Position numbers and translations under genes: made by a program
Assembly: GCA_003280055.1 (NCBI GenBank)
Contig: QCGG01000006.1
Span: 1 to 64,000, forward strand
Length of the DNA stretch: 64,000 nucleotides
Direction: 5' to 3'
Source: Prochlorococcus sp. AG-363-P19
GTDB taxonomy: Bacteria; Cyanobacteriota; Cyanobacteriia; PCC-6307; Cyanobiaceae
In this document: in pieces, positions 47,135 through 56,352 of the stretch
Layout of the letters: every line of letters begins with the position of its first letter
Numbering within the stretch: the stretch's first letter is position 1
The notes under the pieces: model-generated
What the model saw: only the letters and a program-made list of their open reading frames with translations
What the model was told of the DNA's origin: nothing
Databases searched by the model: none

Positions 47135-48204
47135 GAGTATTTACGTTGCCTCCTCCATGTATCTAGAAGATCGTGAATAAGTACTTCTCTAACCAGAACT
47201 TGAATAACTACAGCAAGAGGTAATGCAAGGAATAGTCCCAAGGGGCCAAATAATATGGCAAAAATAAATTGAGCTGTAAGAGTTAAAGCAGGAAGTAAGC
47301 TTACTCTATGTTGCATTATCGATGGTGTAATTAAATAACTTTCTAGGTTCTGTATTAACACGTATAGACCTACAACTGCAATTGCCTTCCATGGTGCATC
47401 TAGTAAAGCAACTGATGCAGGGAATATAGTGCTTAGTGTTGGACCAACATTGGGGATTATATTAAGAATTCCGGCCAAAAGGGCATTTGCCATGACTAGT
47501 TTTACCCCGAGAATTGAAAGGCCAATCCCTGCAAGTAATGCTACAAAGAAGGAACTTATGAGTACCCCAACCATCCAGTCACTTAGGGAGTTGCCACACT
47601 GTGATAATACAGAGCGAGCTCTTCTTCTGTAGAAAGAAGGGACTAATTGTATAGCCACTTCCCGATAAGAATTTGGTTGTATTGATATCATTAATGCTAT
47701 TGCAATAACAAAAAGTATTTGTATTAAACCGTTCCCAAGATCTCCGGCAATTCCAAGGATCTTTTGTATCCCTTGACTGATTCCTGAGGCTAAGGAAGTG
47801 CTATCTGGGAATGGAGAGATATTAGTAGATGTCAGCCAGTTCTGACTTAATGCTTCGTCTCCATAAAATAATAAGGAGATAGAATTGATGCTGCTTAATG
47901 TTATTCCCCAGAGTTTTCTTCCCGCCTCGGGAATTTGTCTGAGAATCTGTTGAAACTCTTCCGTGAAAGGTGGAACAACGACTGCTATTGCAGTGCAGAT
48001 TATTAAAAGAAGCGTTGATAAAGTTATTGTTAGAGCTAAAAGTCTTGGCATTTTCCATCTTGACCTTAATTGACCAACTAAGGTGCAAATCGCCAAAGCT
48101 AATACAATTCCAGCGAAAAGATGAATAAGAACATCCCTTAAACTCCACAACAAAACTCCACAAGCCAGAAGAATTGAAAGAGAGAGCCACTGGGAGAATT
48201 TCAC
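47131..48204 (-). CDS. AI-2E family transporter (second paralogue)
   Basis: The upstream paralogue of the preceding gene, with the same domain: LLAGILNIIPNVGPTLSTIFP and LIQNLESYLITPSIMQHRVSLLPALT in matching positions. It is 357 residues, slightly longer than its neighbour. The two genes overlap by four bases and look like a tandem duplication that has diverged. Hetero-oligomers are possible but not shown. Confidence 0.86.
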   Translation of the reverse strand: MKFSQWLSLSILLACGVLLWSLRDVLIHLFAGIVLALAICTLVGQLRSRWKMPRLLALTITLSTLLLIICTAIAVVVPPFTEEFQQILRQIPEAGRKLWGITLSSINSISLLFYGDEALSQNWLTSTNISPFPDSTSLASGISQGIQKILGIAGDLGNGLIQILFVIAIALMISIQPNSYREVAIQLVPSFYRRRARSVLSQCGNSLSDWMVGVLISSFFVALLAGIGLSILGVKLVMANALLAGILNIIPNVGPTLSTIFPASVALLDAPWKAIAVVGLYVLIQNLESYLITPSIMQHRVSLLPALTLTAQFIFAILFGPLGLFLALPLAVVIQVLVREVLIHDLLDTWRRQRKYS

Positions 48205-48213
48205 TTTTACTGA

Positions 48214-48600
48214 CTAGTTTTGTTGTTCGCCAGTTTGGGAATAGCCCAGCCCATGGCTGTCTGCGTATCTCTGGGCAAAACGCATGAACCGTTGGAAATC
48301 AATCTCTGTTTTCCAGGTATAGATCGCCTCGATTGCGCTTGGGCTGCCATTAACAAAGCGGGCTTTTACTTCGCGAGTTATCAGCTCACCTTCTTCATCA
48401 ATGAGGATCATTCCTGTGATCTCACCCATTTGTTCTGGGTTCATTAACGCTTCGGGTTGTTCGAAACTGAAAAAAGCTTGACCTGTTCGGCCATCCCTGC
48501 TTCTTGTAAGCCTTATTTCAGGGACAGCGGGTTCGTCAGTTCCACGAAAGAATTGAATCGTCGCAGAAGAACTTGAATTGGTCACAGATCCCCGCGACAT
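48214..48600 (-). CDS. psb28: Photosystem II assembly protein Psb28
   Basis: Psb28 binds the PSII CP47 pre-complex during assembly and repair. Family residues include [23 protein letters not shown] and a [13 protein letters not shown] segment, then [11 protein letters not shown] and the C-terminal [17 protein letters not shown] use the ATG at 48600 (128 residues); a longer frame to 48690 would add an unrelated N terminus that overlaps mnmH. The gene follows mnmH by 49 bases and precedes the AI-2E genes. Confidence 0.92.
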   Translation of the reverse strand: MSRGSVTNSSSSATIQFFRGTDEPAVPEIRLTRSRDGRTGQAFFSFEQPEALMNPEQMGEITGMILIDEEGELITREVKARFVNGSPSAIEAIYTWKTEIDFQRFMRFAQRYADSHGLGYSQTGEQQN

Positions 48601-48649
48601 TATTTGACTAATCGATCTTAAGAGGGATTCATTTGTAATGAGGTATTGA

Positions 48650-49714
48650 TTACCATTTGAATTTCTGGAGAAGGAGCTTGTCTGCCGCATTAGATGGGTT
48701 CAGGCCAGATACGTCAATGCATATTCGGGTAGTTGCATTCTCTAGTTGATGGTCGTAACAACGGTCGTAGTAACTGATTATTTCTTTGCAGGCATTTGCC
48801 AAGTTTCCCTTTGCGATTTCTTCCTTAGCTTTCTTTGTTCGCTGTGGTCCTAGTCTACGGCTTATTCTTTCAGTTGATTCTTCTAATAATTTTTTCTCAT
48901 ATTGACCATATACCTTGACTAAGTTTTCTATTCGTTCATTTTCTGAACGTGTTATTTCAAAAACAGGCGCTTTTTTTATCTGAACAAAAAGGGAATGAGG
49001 AATCCTGCATAGGCCCAAATTGGCACTTTCGTCTTCGATCCATATTGGTTTGGGTTGTTTGTTTAGCAAACCGTGAAGTTCCTCAGCAAGAAGATTTTCA
49101 AATTGTTCACTAGTCGGTTGATTTGGAAGCCCAAGCCCCCCAAAACTGCTTCCACGATGATTAGCCAGATCTTCAAGATCAATAACAGCTTCTTTTTTTT
49201 CTGCAAGAGCAATTAATAATTCTGTTTTTCCTGAGCCAGTCCTACCACCAACGACCCTTAGCAAGAATTCTTTCTCGAATTGCGCAAGAACCCATCGTCG
49301 GTAGCTTTTGTAGCCGCCCTCGAGAAGAATTGGATTTAGATCGGCAAGTTCTGCAAGCCAAGCCAAACTAGATGATCTCATTCCACCTCTCCAACAATAA
49401 AGTCTGATTGAGGGGTTAAGTTTTTTGTTAGAACCTACATAGCCCTCTTTCGATATTTTTATAAGAGAGTTTGCTAGTTTTTCGATTTTGGGACCTGTAT
49501 ACCTAAGCCCAAGCAGGATTGCTTTTTCCCTTCCTATCCTCTTATAGGTTTTACCAACCTCTTTCCTTTCCTCATCGCTGAATAGAGGAAGGTTTATTGC
49601 TCCAGGGAAATGCCCTTGAGAGAATTCGGAAGGGCTGCGGACGTCTACCAGAGGCCCACTCGCTCTTCGGAATTCATTTAATGGGAAAATAGATTGAATT
49701 CCAAGGCCTGACAT
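48650..49714 (-). CDS. mnmH: tRNA 2-selenouridine synthase (MnmH/YbbB)
   Basis: MnmH swaps sulfur for selenium (or adds a geranyl group) at the wobble position of certain tRNAs. The N-terminal rhodanese domain has [21 protein letters not shown] and the catalytic cysteine in [11 protein letters not shown] near residue 120. The C-terminal P-loop domain has [13 protein letters not shown] chose the ATG at 49714 (354 residues); a GTG at 49735 is also in frame. Selenophosphate synthetase is not in the window. gun4 diverges from it after 42 bases. Confidence 0.88.
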   Translation of the reverse strand: MSGLGIQSIFPLNEFRRASGPLVDVRSPSEFSQGHFPGAINLPLFSDEERKEVGKTYKRIGREKAILLGLRYTGPKIEKLANSLIKISKEGYVGSNKKLNPSIRLYCWRGGMRSSSLAWLAELADLNPILLEGGYKSYRRWVLAQFEKEFLLRVVGGRTGSGKTELLIALAEKKEAVIDLEDLANHRGSSFGGLGLPNQPTSEQFENLLAEELHGLLNKQPKPIWIEDESANLGLCRIPHSLFVQIKKAPVFEITRSENERIENLVKVYGQYEKKLLEESTERISRRLGPQRTKKAKEEIAKGNLANACKEIISYYDRCYDHQLENATTRICIDVSGLNPSNAADKLLLQKFKW

Positions 49715-49756
49715 AGTGGGTAAACGCCGGGTCACTGATTAGGTCGATTGTTTTCT

Positions 49757-50473
49757 ATGGTCTCTACATCTCCCTCTTCTAACAACCTCAGTATTCATGA
49801 GCTATTAGAGAAATTCAAGAGTTCTTCCATTCGTCAGAAAAGAACTCTGACTAAAGAAATCGAGGAAAGGGTGGGGGAAATAGCTCAATTAGGATCAGAG
49901 GTGCTAAGTCCTTTTGATCCTGAAAGCGATGATTGGGCAGCAGGATGGATTTTGCAAATTTTGCAACGCCATGAACCTGATGCTCTTAAGAATGTTTTAG
50001 AAAAGAGTTCTGCTGGTTGGTTTAAATCTCCTTCGGCTGTAGATATTGATTATGCTCCTTTGCAAGAAGCATTGCTTAAAGAAAATTTTGAAGAAGCAGA
50101 TCGATTGACAAGTTCTACTCTTAGAAAGTTGGCAGGACCTGATGCTGAAAAACGAGGTTATGTTTACTTCTCTGAGGTTGGATTTATGAATGGCCTTGAT
50201 TTAGAAACAATGGACCGTTTATGGATTGCTTATTCACAAGGCAAGTTTGGGTTCTCTGTACAGGCACGTATTTTGAAGGCTTTAAATGGTCGTTATGAGC
50301 TCCTATGGCCGAGAATTGGCTGGAAAAAAGATGCAGTCTGGACGAGATATCCTTCAGCGTTCAGATGGGATCTCGATGCACCTGAAGGTCACATGCCTTT
50401 AGTTAACCAGCTTCGGGGAGTAAGACTTATAGATGCAATTCTGACCCATCCTGCCCTTACAGATCGACGTTAG
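49757..50473 (+). CDS. gun4: GUN4-domain protein, Mg-chelatase activator
   Basis: GUN4 binds protoporphyrin and Mg-protoporphyrin and stimulates Mg-chelatase at the chlorophyll branch. The GUN4 core starts near residue 90: VDIDYAPLQEALLKENFEEAD, then GYVYFSEV, SQGKFGFSVQ, and a WPRIGWKKDAVWTRYPSAFRWDL segment at the end. The N-terminal 85 residues form a helical domain seen in cyanobacterial homologues. I use the ATG at 49757. The neighbour upstream is the divergent mnmH. Confidence 0.92.
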   Translation: MVSTSPSSNNLSIHELLEKFKSSSIRQKRTLTKEIEERVGEIAQLGSEVLSPFDPESDDWAAGWILQILQRHEPDALKNVLEKSSAGWFKSPSAVDIDYAPLQEALLKENFEEADRLTSSTLRKLAGPDAEKRGYVYFSEVGFMNGLDLETMDRLWIAYSQGKFGFSVQARILKALNGRYELLWPRIGWKKDAVWTRYPSAFRWDLDAPEGHMPLVNQLRGVRLIDAILTHPALTDRR

Positions 50474-50555
50474 AGGAGGGGATCGGCTTTCTGCATCTGG
50501 CTGAAAGGATTTTGGCGGTTATTGTCAAATTAGATAAAAGTCATATTTTGCTTTA

Positions 50556-51053
50556 ATGGCTTCCAGCTCCGACAAAGTTGTTTTTGGATTGATCAGACGC
50601 TTTGGTCGTTTGCAGAGCTCAACTTTTCGTTGGTCTGAATTTAATTTCTCTTCAACTTTGCATTTATCACCTCACTTAAAAATTTTGCTAGAACCTGTTA
50701 ATTGCAAGGAAACTTTTCTAAAATTAGAACTTGGGCTTCATGAAGCTTTGGTAAATGCTGTGAAACATGGCAATTCTGAAGACCCAAATAAGTCTTTAAG
50801 AATTAGAAGGATTTTGACTCCTAACTGGTTAGTTTGGCAGATACAAGATGAGGGAAATGGCTTGCCTCACTCAAAGAGGGTAGGCGTCTTGCCTTCCATT
50901 TTGGGTTCTGATAGAGGAAGAGGCCTTTTTTTGATATATCAATGTTTTGACGATGTTCGTTGGAGTCGTCGTGGCAATCGCTTGCAACTTGCGTATAGAA
51001 GGAATAAGCCCCTTATTGGCGAGGGCAACCGGGGTCTTTCAAGTCTCCTTTAA
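50556..51053 (+). CDS. RsbW-like anti-sigma / GHKL ATPase-domain protein
   Basis: A stand-alone histidine-kinase-type ATPase domain like the anti-sigma kinases RsbW and SpoIIAB. The N box is LGLHEALVNAVKHGN near residue 65, the G1 box is IQDEGNGLP, and the G2 box is GSDRGRGLFLIYQCFDDV. No histidine dimerisation domain is present. Proteins of this kind phosphorylate STAS partners; the STAS protein at 22918 is a possible one. The stop overlaps the convergent 82-residue gene by 41 bases. Confidence 0.82.
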   Translation: MASSSDKVVFGLIRRFGRLQSSTFRWSEFNFSSTLHLSPHLKILLEPVNCKETFLKLELGLHEALVNAVKHGNSEDPNKSLRIRRILTPNWLVWQIQDEGNGLPHSKRVGVLPSILGSDRGRGLFLIYQCFDDVRWSRRGNRLQLAYRRNKPLIGEGNRGLSSLL

Positions 51054-51261
51054 GCCATTTTAAAGCTTGTAAAGAAAGTGTTTCTACATCTGAATGCTTT
51101 CCACCTTGAAGTAATTGAAGTAGTGCCCCAGAAAGTAGCTCGGCAGCTCTGTGGTCAGCGTCGGATTTGAGCTTATGCCATTTTTTGTGATTTAGTGTTA
51201 GAAGTGAATGCAATTCTTTTGCGCAAATCTTAGTCTCAGCAGGCCACTTTGAATCAATCAT
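51013..51261 (-). CDS. Conserved hypothetical protein, 82 aa
   Basis: A small soluble helical protein conserved in picocyanobacteria, probably DUF6439-like. It contains AKELHSLLTLNHKKWHKLKSD and AAELLSGALLQLLQGG, and ends with ALKWLKGDLKDPGCP. No catalytic motif is visible. The gene overlaps the anti-sigma-like gene at its 3' end and follows a methyltransferase gene in the same direction after six bases. Function unknown. Confidence 0.65.
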   Translation of the reverse strand: MIDSKWPAETKICAKELHSLLTLNHKKWHKLKSDADHRAAELLSGALLQLLQGGKHSDVETLSLQALKWLKGDLKDPGCPRQ

Positions 51262-51267
51262 TTCCTT

Positions 51268-52350
51268 TTAAGAAGTTTTTTTTAATGGATTTAATGGTTT
51301 TTTGGCAGTCCAAACTCTTGTCATGAAAAATGATTCTGAGGTTATATTTTCGAAGCCAGTAGTTGAGAGTTTGTAATTAATATCATCGTGAATATAGTCT
51401 TTATAAAATGGTTCATGGAAAACTTTGTGAAAGTTACTAAGCACTAGTTCAAATTCAGGCGAATCTTCTAATTGAATTGAATCAGCCAAGACTAAAATAC
51501 CCCCAGGTTCTATTACTCTAAAGCATTCATTTAAAACATTTTCTCGTGCATAGCGTGGCAATTCATGGAATAAGTATACACAAGTCACTCCTTGAATAGT
51601 TGATGATTCAAAAGGTAATGCCTCCGCATTTCCTCTTATGAGTTGAACTAAAGGACCATTCTGTTTGTTTAAAGAAAGATTTGCTTTTCGTAGATAGGAT
51701 AGGGAAAGATCAATGCCTAAAAGTTCAATTTCGGGCATTGATCTTTGTATTTGTAGTAATGTTCGCCCTGTACCAGTTGCAATATCAAGTACTTTAATGC
51801 TTGATTTCTTTCTAGATCTGAAAACCTGAAGACCGTTTTTCAAAGGTGCTAATACTCTCCTCCTCATTGCGTCTGCAGTTCCATTGAATAAAATCTCTAC
51901 TTGTAAGTCGTATAGACCGGCAGAGTGATTGCTTAAATAACCATCTGTTTGATGGTGAAAATTCTGAAGGTAGTAATCAGGATATATATTCTTGTCGACT
52001 TCATTAGGTAGATCTTGGATCTTGTTGATCTTTCGCCTTTCCCAGGTTGATGGTAGGTCAAGCCAAACCAAGGGGTAACGAGTTGCCCAATCAAGCCAGG
52101 GAGCTTCAAAAAGTTGAGCTTTAGAGTAAATACCTCTTTCGGCATCTTGCCAGTCTTGATGCTCCAGTTGATCTATTGATTTTCTAAGAGAGAGAAGTAG
52201 TTCTCTAGAGACAGGTTCTAAGTTCGGAACAGCGCTAGGTGCAAGTAATTCCATTAGTTTTGTACTAAGCTCCTTATGAGCCATGCCAGCAATACTCTTG
52301 CCGTATTGCAAAGTTTTATAAGCAATTTTAGTTAGTTCTGGTTGCGGCAT
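51268..52350 (-). CDS. Class I SAM-dependent methyltransferase
   Basis: A UbiE/COQ5-like methyltransferase domain lies in the C-terminal half: VLDIATGTGRTLLQIQ near residue 194 and LIRGNAEALPFESSTIQGVTCVYLFHEL about 50 residues later, with PGGILVLADSIQ further on. The N-terminal 150 residues form a cyanobacterial extension with LFEAPWLDWATRYPLVWLDLP. The substrate is unknown; quinone or other ring methylation would fit the family. The 82-residue gene follows after six bases. Confidence 0.82.
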   Translation of the reverse strand: MPQPELTKIAYKTLQYGKSIAGMAHKELSTKLMELLAPSAVPNLEPVSRELLLSLRKSIDQLEHQDWQDAERGIYSKAQLFEAPWLDWATRYPLVWLDLPSTWERRKINKIQDLPNEVDKNIYPDYYLQNFHHQTDGYLSNHSAGLYDLQVEILFNGTADAMRRRVLAPLKNGLQVFRSRKKSSIKVLDIATGTGRTLLQIQRSMPEIELLGIDLSLSYLRKANLSLNKQNGPLVQLIRGNAEALPFESSTIQGVTCVYLFHELPRYARENVLNECFRVIEPGGILVLADSIQLEDSPEFELVLSNFHKVFHEPFYKDYIHDDINYKLSTTGFENITSESFFMTRVWTAKKPLNPLKKTS

Positions 52351-52517
52351 AAATCGGATGAATTAAAAATTGCACAAGATTAGATTATTCTTGCATTAGG
52401 ATTTTAAAAGAAATTCTAATTGCTCTAGCTAAGATATCAAACTTTTACGGATGAAGTTGTTTTGTGAATAACAAGCCAGTCTGAAATTGATGATTGGTTT
52501 TTCATGATCAAGAAAAC

Positions 52518-52868
52518 TTATACGCATTTCTTCTCTGAGATTTCTAGAATAGCGTCACTTATTTCCTTCCAGTTGTGTTGAGCTTCTATGGACTTAAGTC
52601 CTTCAAGATTTTGACTTATTAATTTGATTAAAATCTTGGATTGAATACACGCCTCTTCAGAATCTCTTTGTTGAATCAACCTGTCTAAATGTTCAATTCG
52701 TGTATTTATTTGAGAGAGGATTTTTTTGGTTTCTAAAACGTTAAATGAATCTATCTCGGAACCATAACTTTTGATTGAATAAGTATAAATCGGAGAAAAC
52801 AAAAATATCAAAAAAGAGAGCTTTGTGATTCTAGTTAGAAAGTTTTTGATTGGAATTGTGCCTCTCAT
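52518..52868 (-). CDS. Small secreted or membrane-anchored helical protein, 116 aa
   Basis: A hydrophobic segment at residues 16-31 (LSFLIFLFSPIYTYSI) precedes a charged helical part with LSQINTRIEHLDRLIQQRDSE and two cysteines (EACIQ and the terminal EKKCV). It appears exported, and a coiled coil is likely between residues 47 and 70. No family recognised. It starts 12 bases after a hairpin that probably ends glnA. The 167-base spacer before the methyltransferase gene holds no open frame of note. Confidence 0.62.
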   Translation of the reverse strand: MRGTIPIKNFLTRITKLSFLIFLFSPIYTYSIKSYGSEIDSFNVLETKKILSQINTRIEHLDRLIQQRDSEEACIQSKILIKLISQNLEGLKSIEAQHNWKEISDAILEISEKKCV

Positions 52869-52879
52869 TTACTTAGAAT

Positions 52880-52916
52880 AATAAGAGCATGCCTTAGCCT
52901 TTAGCATGCTCTTATT
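52880..52916 (-). terminator. 13-bp stem hairpin, probable glnA terminator
   Basis: AATAAGAGCATGC at 52880-52892 pairs perfectly with GCATGCTCTTATT at 52904-52916, enclosing an 11-base loop. On the minus strand it comes 31 bases after the glnA stop and ends in a T-rich CTCTTATTATTCT tail. Its position just before the next gene's start means it could also insulate that gene. Confidence 0.65.
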
Positions 52917-52947
52917 TATAGTTGGCAAAAGTATTTAGCCGATTTTC

Positions 52948-54369
52948 CTAGGCATCGTAATACATTACAAACTCATGGGGATGTGGGCGTTGGCGAAGCT
53001 GCTGAACCTCTTCGTATTTAATGTCAATCCAGTTTTCTATAAAGTCCTCGGTAAATACCCCCCCTTCTGTGAGGTATTTGTGATCTGCCTTTAGGGACTC
53101 TAGTGCTCCATTAAGAGAAGAAGGAACAGTCGCGATGTTTGCAAGTTGTTCTGAAGGGAGCTCAAACAAGTCGACATCGACTCCATCCCCTGGATCTATT
53201 TGATTTTTGATGCCATCAATTCCAGCCATCATCATTGCACTGAAAGCAAGATATGGATTCGCCATGGCATCTCCAGGCCTGAATTCGAACCGCTTGGCTT
53301 TAGGGTTTGCTCCAGTCAAGGGGATTCGAACTGCAGCTGACCTGTTTCCTTGAGAATACACAAGGTTTACTGGGGCTTCAAAGCCAGGAACCAATCTCTT
53401 GTAGCTATTTGTGGTGGGATTTGAAAATGCCAAGAATGAAGGGGCATGCTTAAGAATTCCTCCGATATACCAACGAGCCGTTTGTGACAAATTCGCATAC
53501 GTGCCTTCCCCAAAGAAAAGTGGTTGCCCTCCTTTCCAAAGGCTTTGGTGTACATGCATTCCTGTTCCATTGTCATTGAAAACAGGTTTTGGCATAAACG
53601 TCGCAGTTTTTCCATATTTGCGAGCAACATTTCTGACTACGTATTTGTATGTCATTACATTGTCGGCAGCATTAATTAACTCTGAGAACTTCATTCCAAG
53701 TTCATGTTGACCAGCACCAGCAACTTCATGGTGATGTTTTTCTATTGGAATGCCTAGTTGACCCATAAGCAACAACATCTCAGATCGTATGTCTTGAGCT
53801 GTGTCATTGGGGGCAACGGGAAAATAGCCTTCTTTAATTTGGATTTTGTAGGCAAGGTTGCCACCTTCTTCAATCCTTCCTGTGTTCCAGGGAGCTTCAA
53901 TTGTGTCAACGCTGTAAAAACAGCCTCCTTCGCTTGAGTTGTAACGAACATCATCGAAGATGAAAAACTCTGGCTCCGCTCCGAAAAATGCAGTATCAGC
54001 AAGTCCAGTGCTGCCAAGGTAAGCAAGTGCTTTTTGGGCAAGTGCTCTTGGACATCTTGAATAAGGTTCTCCGCTTCGAGGCTCTTGGATAGAGCAAATA
54101 AGACTAAGGGTCTTGTGCTTGTAAAACGGATCTATCCAGGCAGTATTTGCATCAGGAACCATCGCCATGTCTGATTCATTGATGGCTTTCCATCCACGTA
54201 TAGAAGAACCATCAAATGCCAGACCTGATTGAAAAGATTCCTCTTCAATCATGTCTGTGGTGACAGTTAGATGTTGCCATTTACCATGGAGGTCAGTGAA
54301 TTTCAGGTCAATCAGTTCAATGCCTTGGTCCTTGATTAGGCGGAGAACGTCCTGCGAAGATTTGCTCAT
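52948..54369 (-). CDS. glnA: Glutamine synthetase, type I
   Basis: GlnA fixes ammonium into glutamine and is the main nitrogen entry point. The beta-grasp domain contains [16 protein letters not shown], the catalytic domain has [16 protein letters not shown] and NRSAAVRIP. At 473 residues it is normal for GSI-beta-like enzymes. The loop that carries the adenylylated tyrosine in E. coli (NLYDLP) reads DLFELP here, so there is no such tyrosine. That agrees with cyanobacterial control by inactivating factors rather than adenylylation. It has an NtcA-type promoter. Confidence 0.97.
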   Translation of the reverse strand: MSKSSQDVLRLIKDQGIELIDLKFTDLHGKWQHLTVTTDMIEEESFQSGLAFDGSSIRGWKAINESDMAMVPDANTAWIDPFYKHKTLSLICSIQEPRSGEPYSRCPRALAQKALAYLGSTGLADTAFFGAEPEFFIFDDVRYNSSEGGCFYSVDTIEAPWNTGRIEEGGNLAYKIQIKEGYFPVAPNDTAQDIRSEMLLLMGQLGIPIEKHHHEVAGAGQHELGMKFSELINAADNVMTYKYVVRNVARKYGKTATFMPKPVFNDNGTGMHVHQSLWKGGQPLFFGEGTYANLSQTARWYIGGILKHAPSFLAFSNPTTNSYKRLVPGFEAPVNLVYSQGNRSAAVRIPLTGANPKAKRFEFRPGDAMANPYLAFSAMMMAGIDGIKNQIDPGDGVDVDLFELPSEQLANIATVPSSLNGALESLKADHKYLTEGGVFTEDFIENWIDIKYEEVQQLRQRPHPHEFVMYYDA

Positions 54370-54405
54370 ACCAAAAGAACTGATGAATCAATAGTTAGGT
54401 AACAG

Positions 54406-54448
54406 AAACTAGAGAGCTTTCGCCCTTTTGTTTTGTATCAAAAGGTAC
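54406..54448 (-). promoter_or_regulatory. NtcA-activated promoter of glnA
   Basis: On the minus strand GTA-N8-TAC (GTACCTTTTGATAC, 54448-54435) is a perfect NtcA box. A -10 element TAGTTT follows after 23 bases (54411-54406). The geometry GTAN8TAC-N23-TAN3T is the canonical class II NtcA promoter. It predicts a transcript start near 54400, about 30 bases before the glnA ATG. The glnA start itself lacks a clear ribosome-binding site. Confidence 0.82.
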
Positions 54449-54614
54449 TTTTTGACAATAACCAAGTTTTCTTCTTTTTCTCGCAATCCTTGAGAACTAT
54501 GTGATAGTAGTCATTCTCGGGTTTTAGTGAATCATTTTTGTGAGTGGATGCCATTGCAATCCCTCAAAAAAACTTCCCTTGTACAAATGCTTCAGCGTAG
54601 GCTCTAGGAAATAA

Positions 54615-55817
54615 ATGTACCAATTCAGAGTCTTGTCGAAGACGCAATACCTCTCACAAGTTGACCGAAGCCACAAAAAGGACTTCAATCCGATTTCTGT
54701 TCCAGAGCGACTATTGCTTGGACCAGGGCCTTCCAATTCTCATCCCGATGTCCTAAGAGCAATTGCTCAGCCTCCTATAGGCCATCTTGATCCCTATTAC
54801 ATAGATTTAATGGGTGAAGTTCAGGAATTGCTTAGATATGTTTGGCAGACGGATAATCGACTGACCCTTCCAATGAGCGGTACTGGTAGTTCAGCTATGG
54901 AGGCCACGCTTGCGAATTCCATAGAGGAGGGTGAAAAAGTTTTAGTTGCGATTAATGGGTATTTCGGTAACCGTTTAGCTGATATGGCTTCAAGGTATAA
55001 GGCAGAGGTTGTGACTGTTGAAAAGGATTGGGGAGAAGCCTTTTCTTTAGAGGATATTGAAGAAGCTTTACTGACCCATAAACCGGCAATTATTGCCATG
55101 GTTCACGCTGAGACTTCTACAGGGGTTTGTCAGCCAATGGAAGGCATTGGTGACCTTTGCGTAAAGCATGACTGCCTTTTGGTTTTGGACACTGTTACTT
55201 CCTTAGGAGGTGTGCCTCTTTTCCTTGATAAGTGGAAGATTGATTTGGCATACAGTTGCAGCCAGAAGGGCTTGAGTTGTCCTCCTGGTCTGGGTCCCTT
55301 CACTATGGGCCCTCGGGCTGAAGAAAAGCTTTCTAAAAGAAAAGAAAAGGTACCTAATTGGTATTTGGATGTTTCTCTTTTGAACCAGTATTGGGGAAGT
55401 GATCGGGTTTATCACCACACAGCTCCAGTCAATATGAATTTTGGTATTCGCGAAGCTTTAAGACTTTTAGCTGAAGAGGGAATTGAAAATGCTTGGCAAA
55501 GACACAGAAGTAATGCTGAAAAGCTATGGAAAGGATTGGAGTCTCTTGGACTCAATCTTCATGTTGCGGAGGCTCTTAGGCTTCCAACTTTAACTACGGT
55601 TGTAATTCCAAGTGATGTAAATGGCAAAGCATTCAGTAGCCATTTGCTTAACAAATATGGGGTAGAAATTGGAGGTGGATTGGGTTCTCTTGCAGGAAAA
55701 GTCTGGAGAATAGGTTTGATGGGGTATAACTCCAACTCTGAAAACGTAGAGAATTTGCTCAATTTGTTTGATACGGAACTTCCAAATTTCCGCGAGAAGC
55801 TTTCCTCTGCTGCTTAA
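54615..55817 (+). CDS. Alanine/serine--glyoxylate aminotransferase (class V)
   Basis: A PLP aminotransferase that most likely converts glyoxylate to glycine in photorespiration. The GPGPSNSHPDVL motif begins near residue 36, followed by PIGHLDP. The PLP lysine lies in SCSQKGLSCPPGLGP, and the C-terminal GGGLGSLAGKVWRIGLMGYN segment is typical of the AGT/SGT group. The ATG at 54615 gives a 35-residue N-terminal extension like that of marine homologues. It diverges from glnA and overlaps the tadA end by 59 bases. Confidence 0.86.
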   Translation: MYQFRVLSKTQYLSQVDRSHKKDFNPISVPERLLLGPGPSNSHPDVLRAIAQPPIGHLDPYYIDLMGEVQELLRYVWQTDNRLTLPMSGTGSSAMEATLANSIEEGEKVLVAINGYFGNRLADMASRYKAEVVTVEKDWGEAFSLEDIEEALLTHKPAIIAMVHAETSTGVCQPMEGIGDLCVKHDCLLVLDTVTSLGGVPLFLDKWKIDLAYSCSQKGLSCPPGLGPFTMGPRAEEKLSKRKEKVPNWYLDVSLLNQYWGSDRVYHHTAPVNMNFGIREALRLLAEEGIENAWQRHRSNAEKLWKGLESLGLNLHVAEALRLPTLTTVVIPSDVNGKAFSSHLLNKYGVEIGGGLGSLAGKVWRIGLMGYNSNSENVENLLNLFDTELPNFREKLSSAA

Positions 55818-56286
55818 ACCAACCTTCAAGTTGGGACCTAGCCTCTTTCTCCTTGATCCCGCTATGGACAACCATATGATGGTGGGCACTTTTGTGATTA
55901 GCCAGGTTAATTGTCCCGCCTAAACCTCCTCGTTTGAAATCATGGGTGGCGAAAATTACTTGCCCCATACGAGCTTGTATTAATGCCCCTGCGCACATTG
56001 GACATGGTTCTAGTGTAACTATCAAAAGGCAGTCATTGAATCTCCAATCGCCTTTTATTAGAGCAGCTTGTCTAAGTGCGATTAGTTCAGCGTGACCTAA
56101 GGGGTCATGATTTCTTTCTCGTTGATTACTTCCATGGCCAATGCATTTACCATTTTTATCAAGAATTATTGCGCAAACAGGTACTTCGCCAACTTTTCCA
56201 AGCTTTTCAGCTCTATTCAGAAGTCGTTCCATCCATGAAACGACTTCTTGTTCAGAAAGTTCAGTGAATTTGTTCAAGAGCTCCAA
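55759..56286 (-). CDS. tadA: tRNA-specific adenosine deaminase
   Basis: TadA deaminates adenosine 34 of tRNA-Arg to inosine. The zinc site is present: HAELIALRQA with the catalytic glutamate near residue 67, and PCPMCAGAL about 30 residues later. At 175 residues it has a short N-terminal and a C-terminal extension. It converges with the aminotransferase and overlaps it by 59 bases. It diverges from the PLP decarboxylase. Confidence 0.9.
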   Translation of the reverse strand: MELLNKFTELSEQEVVSWMERLLNRAEKLGKVGEVPVCAIILDKNGKCIGHGSNQRERNHDPLGHAELIALRQAALIKGDWRFNDCLLIVTLEPCPMCAGALIQARMGQVIFATHDFKRGGLGGTINLANHKSAHHHMVVHSGIKEKEARSQLEGWFKQQRKASRGNLEVPYQTN

Positions 56287-56352
56287 TTTGTAGCTTGCCT
56301 ATAACGCAGAGAGCGATTAAGAGCCAGAATGAGATTTGAATAAGGTTAGTTC

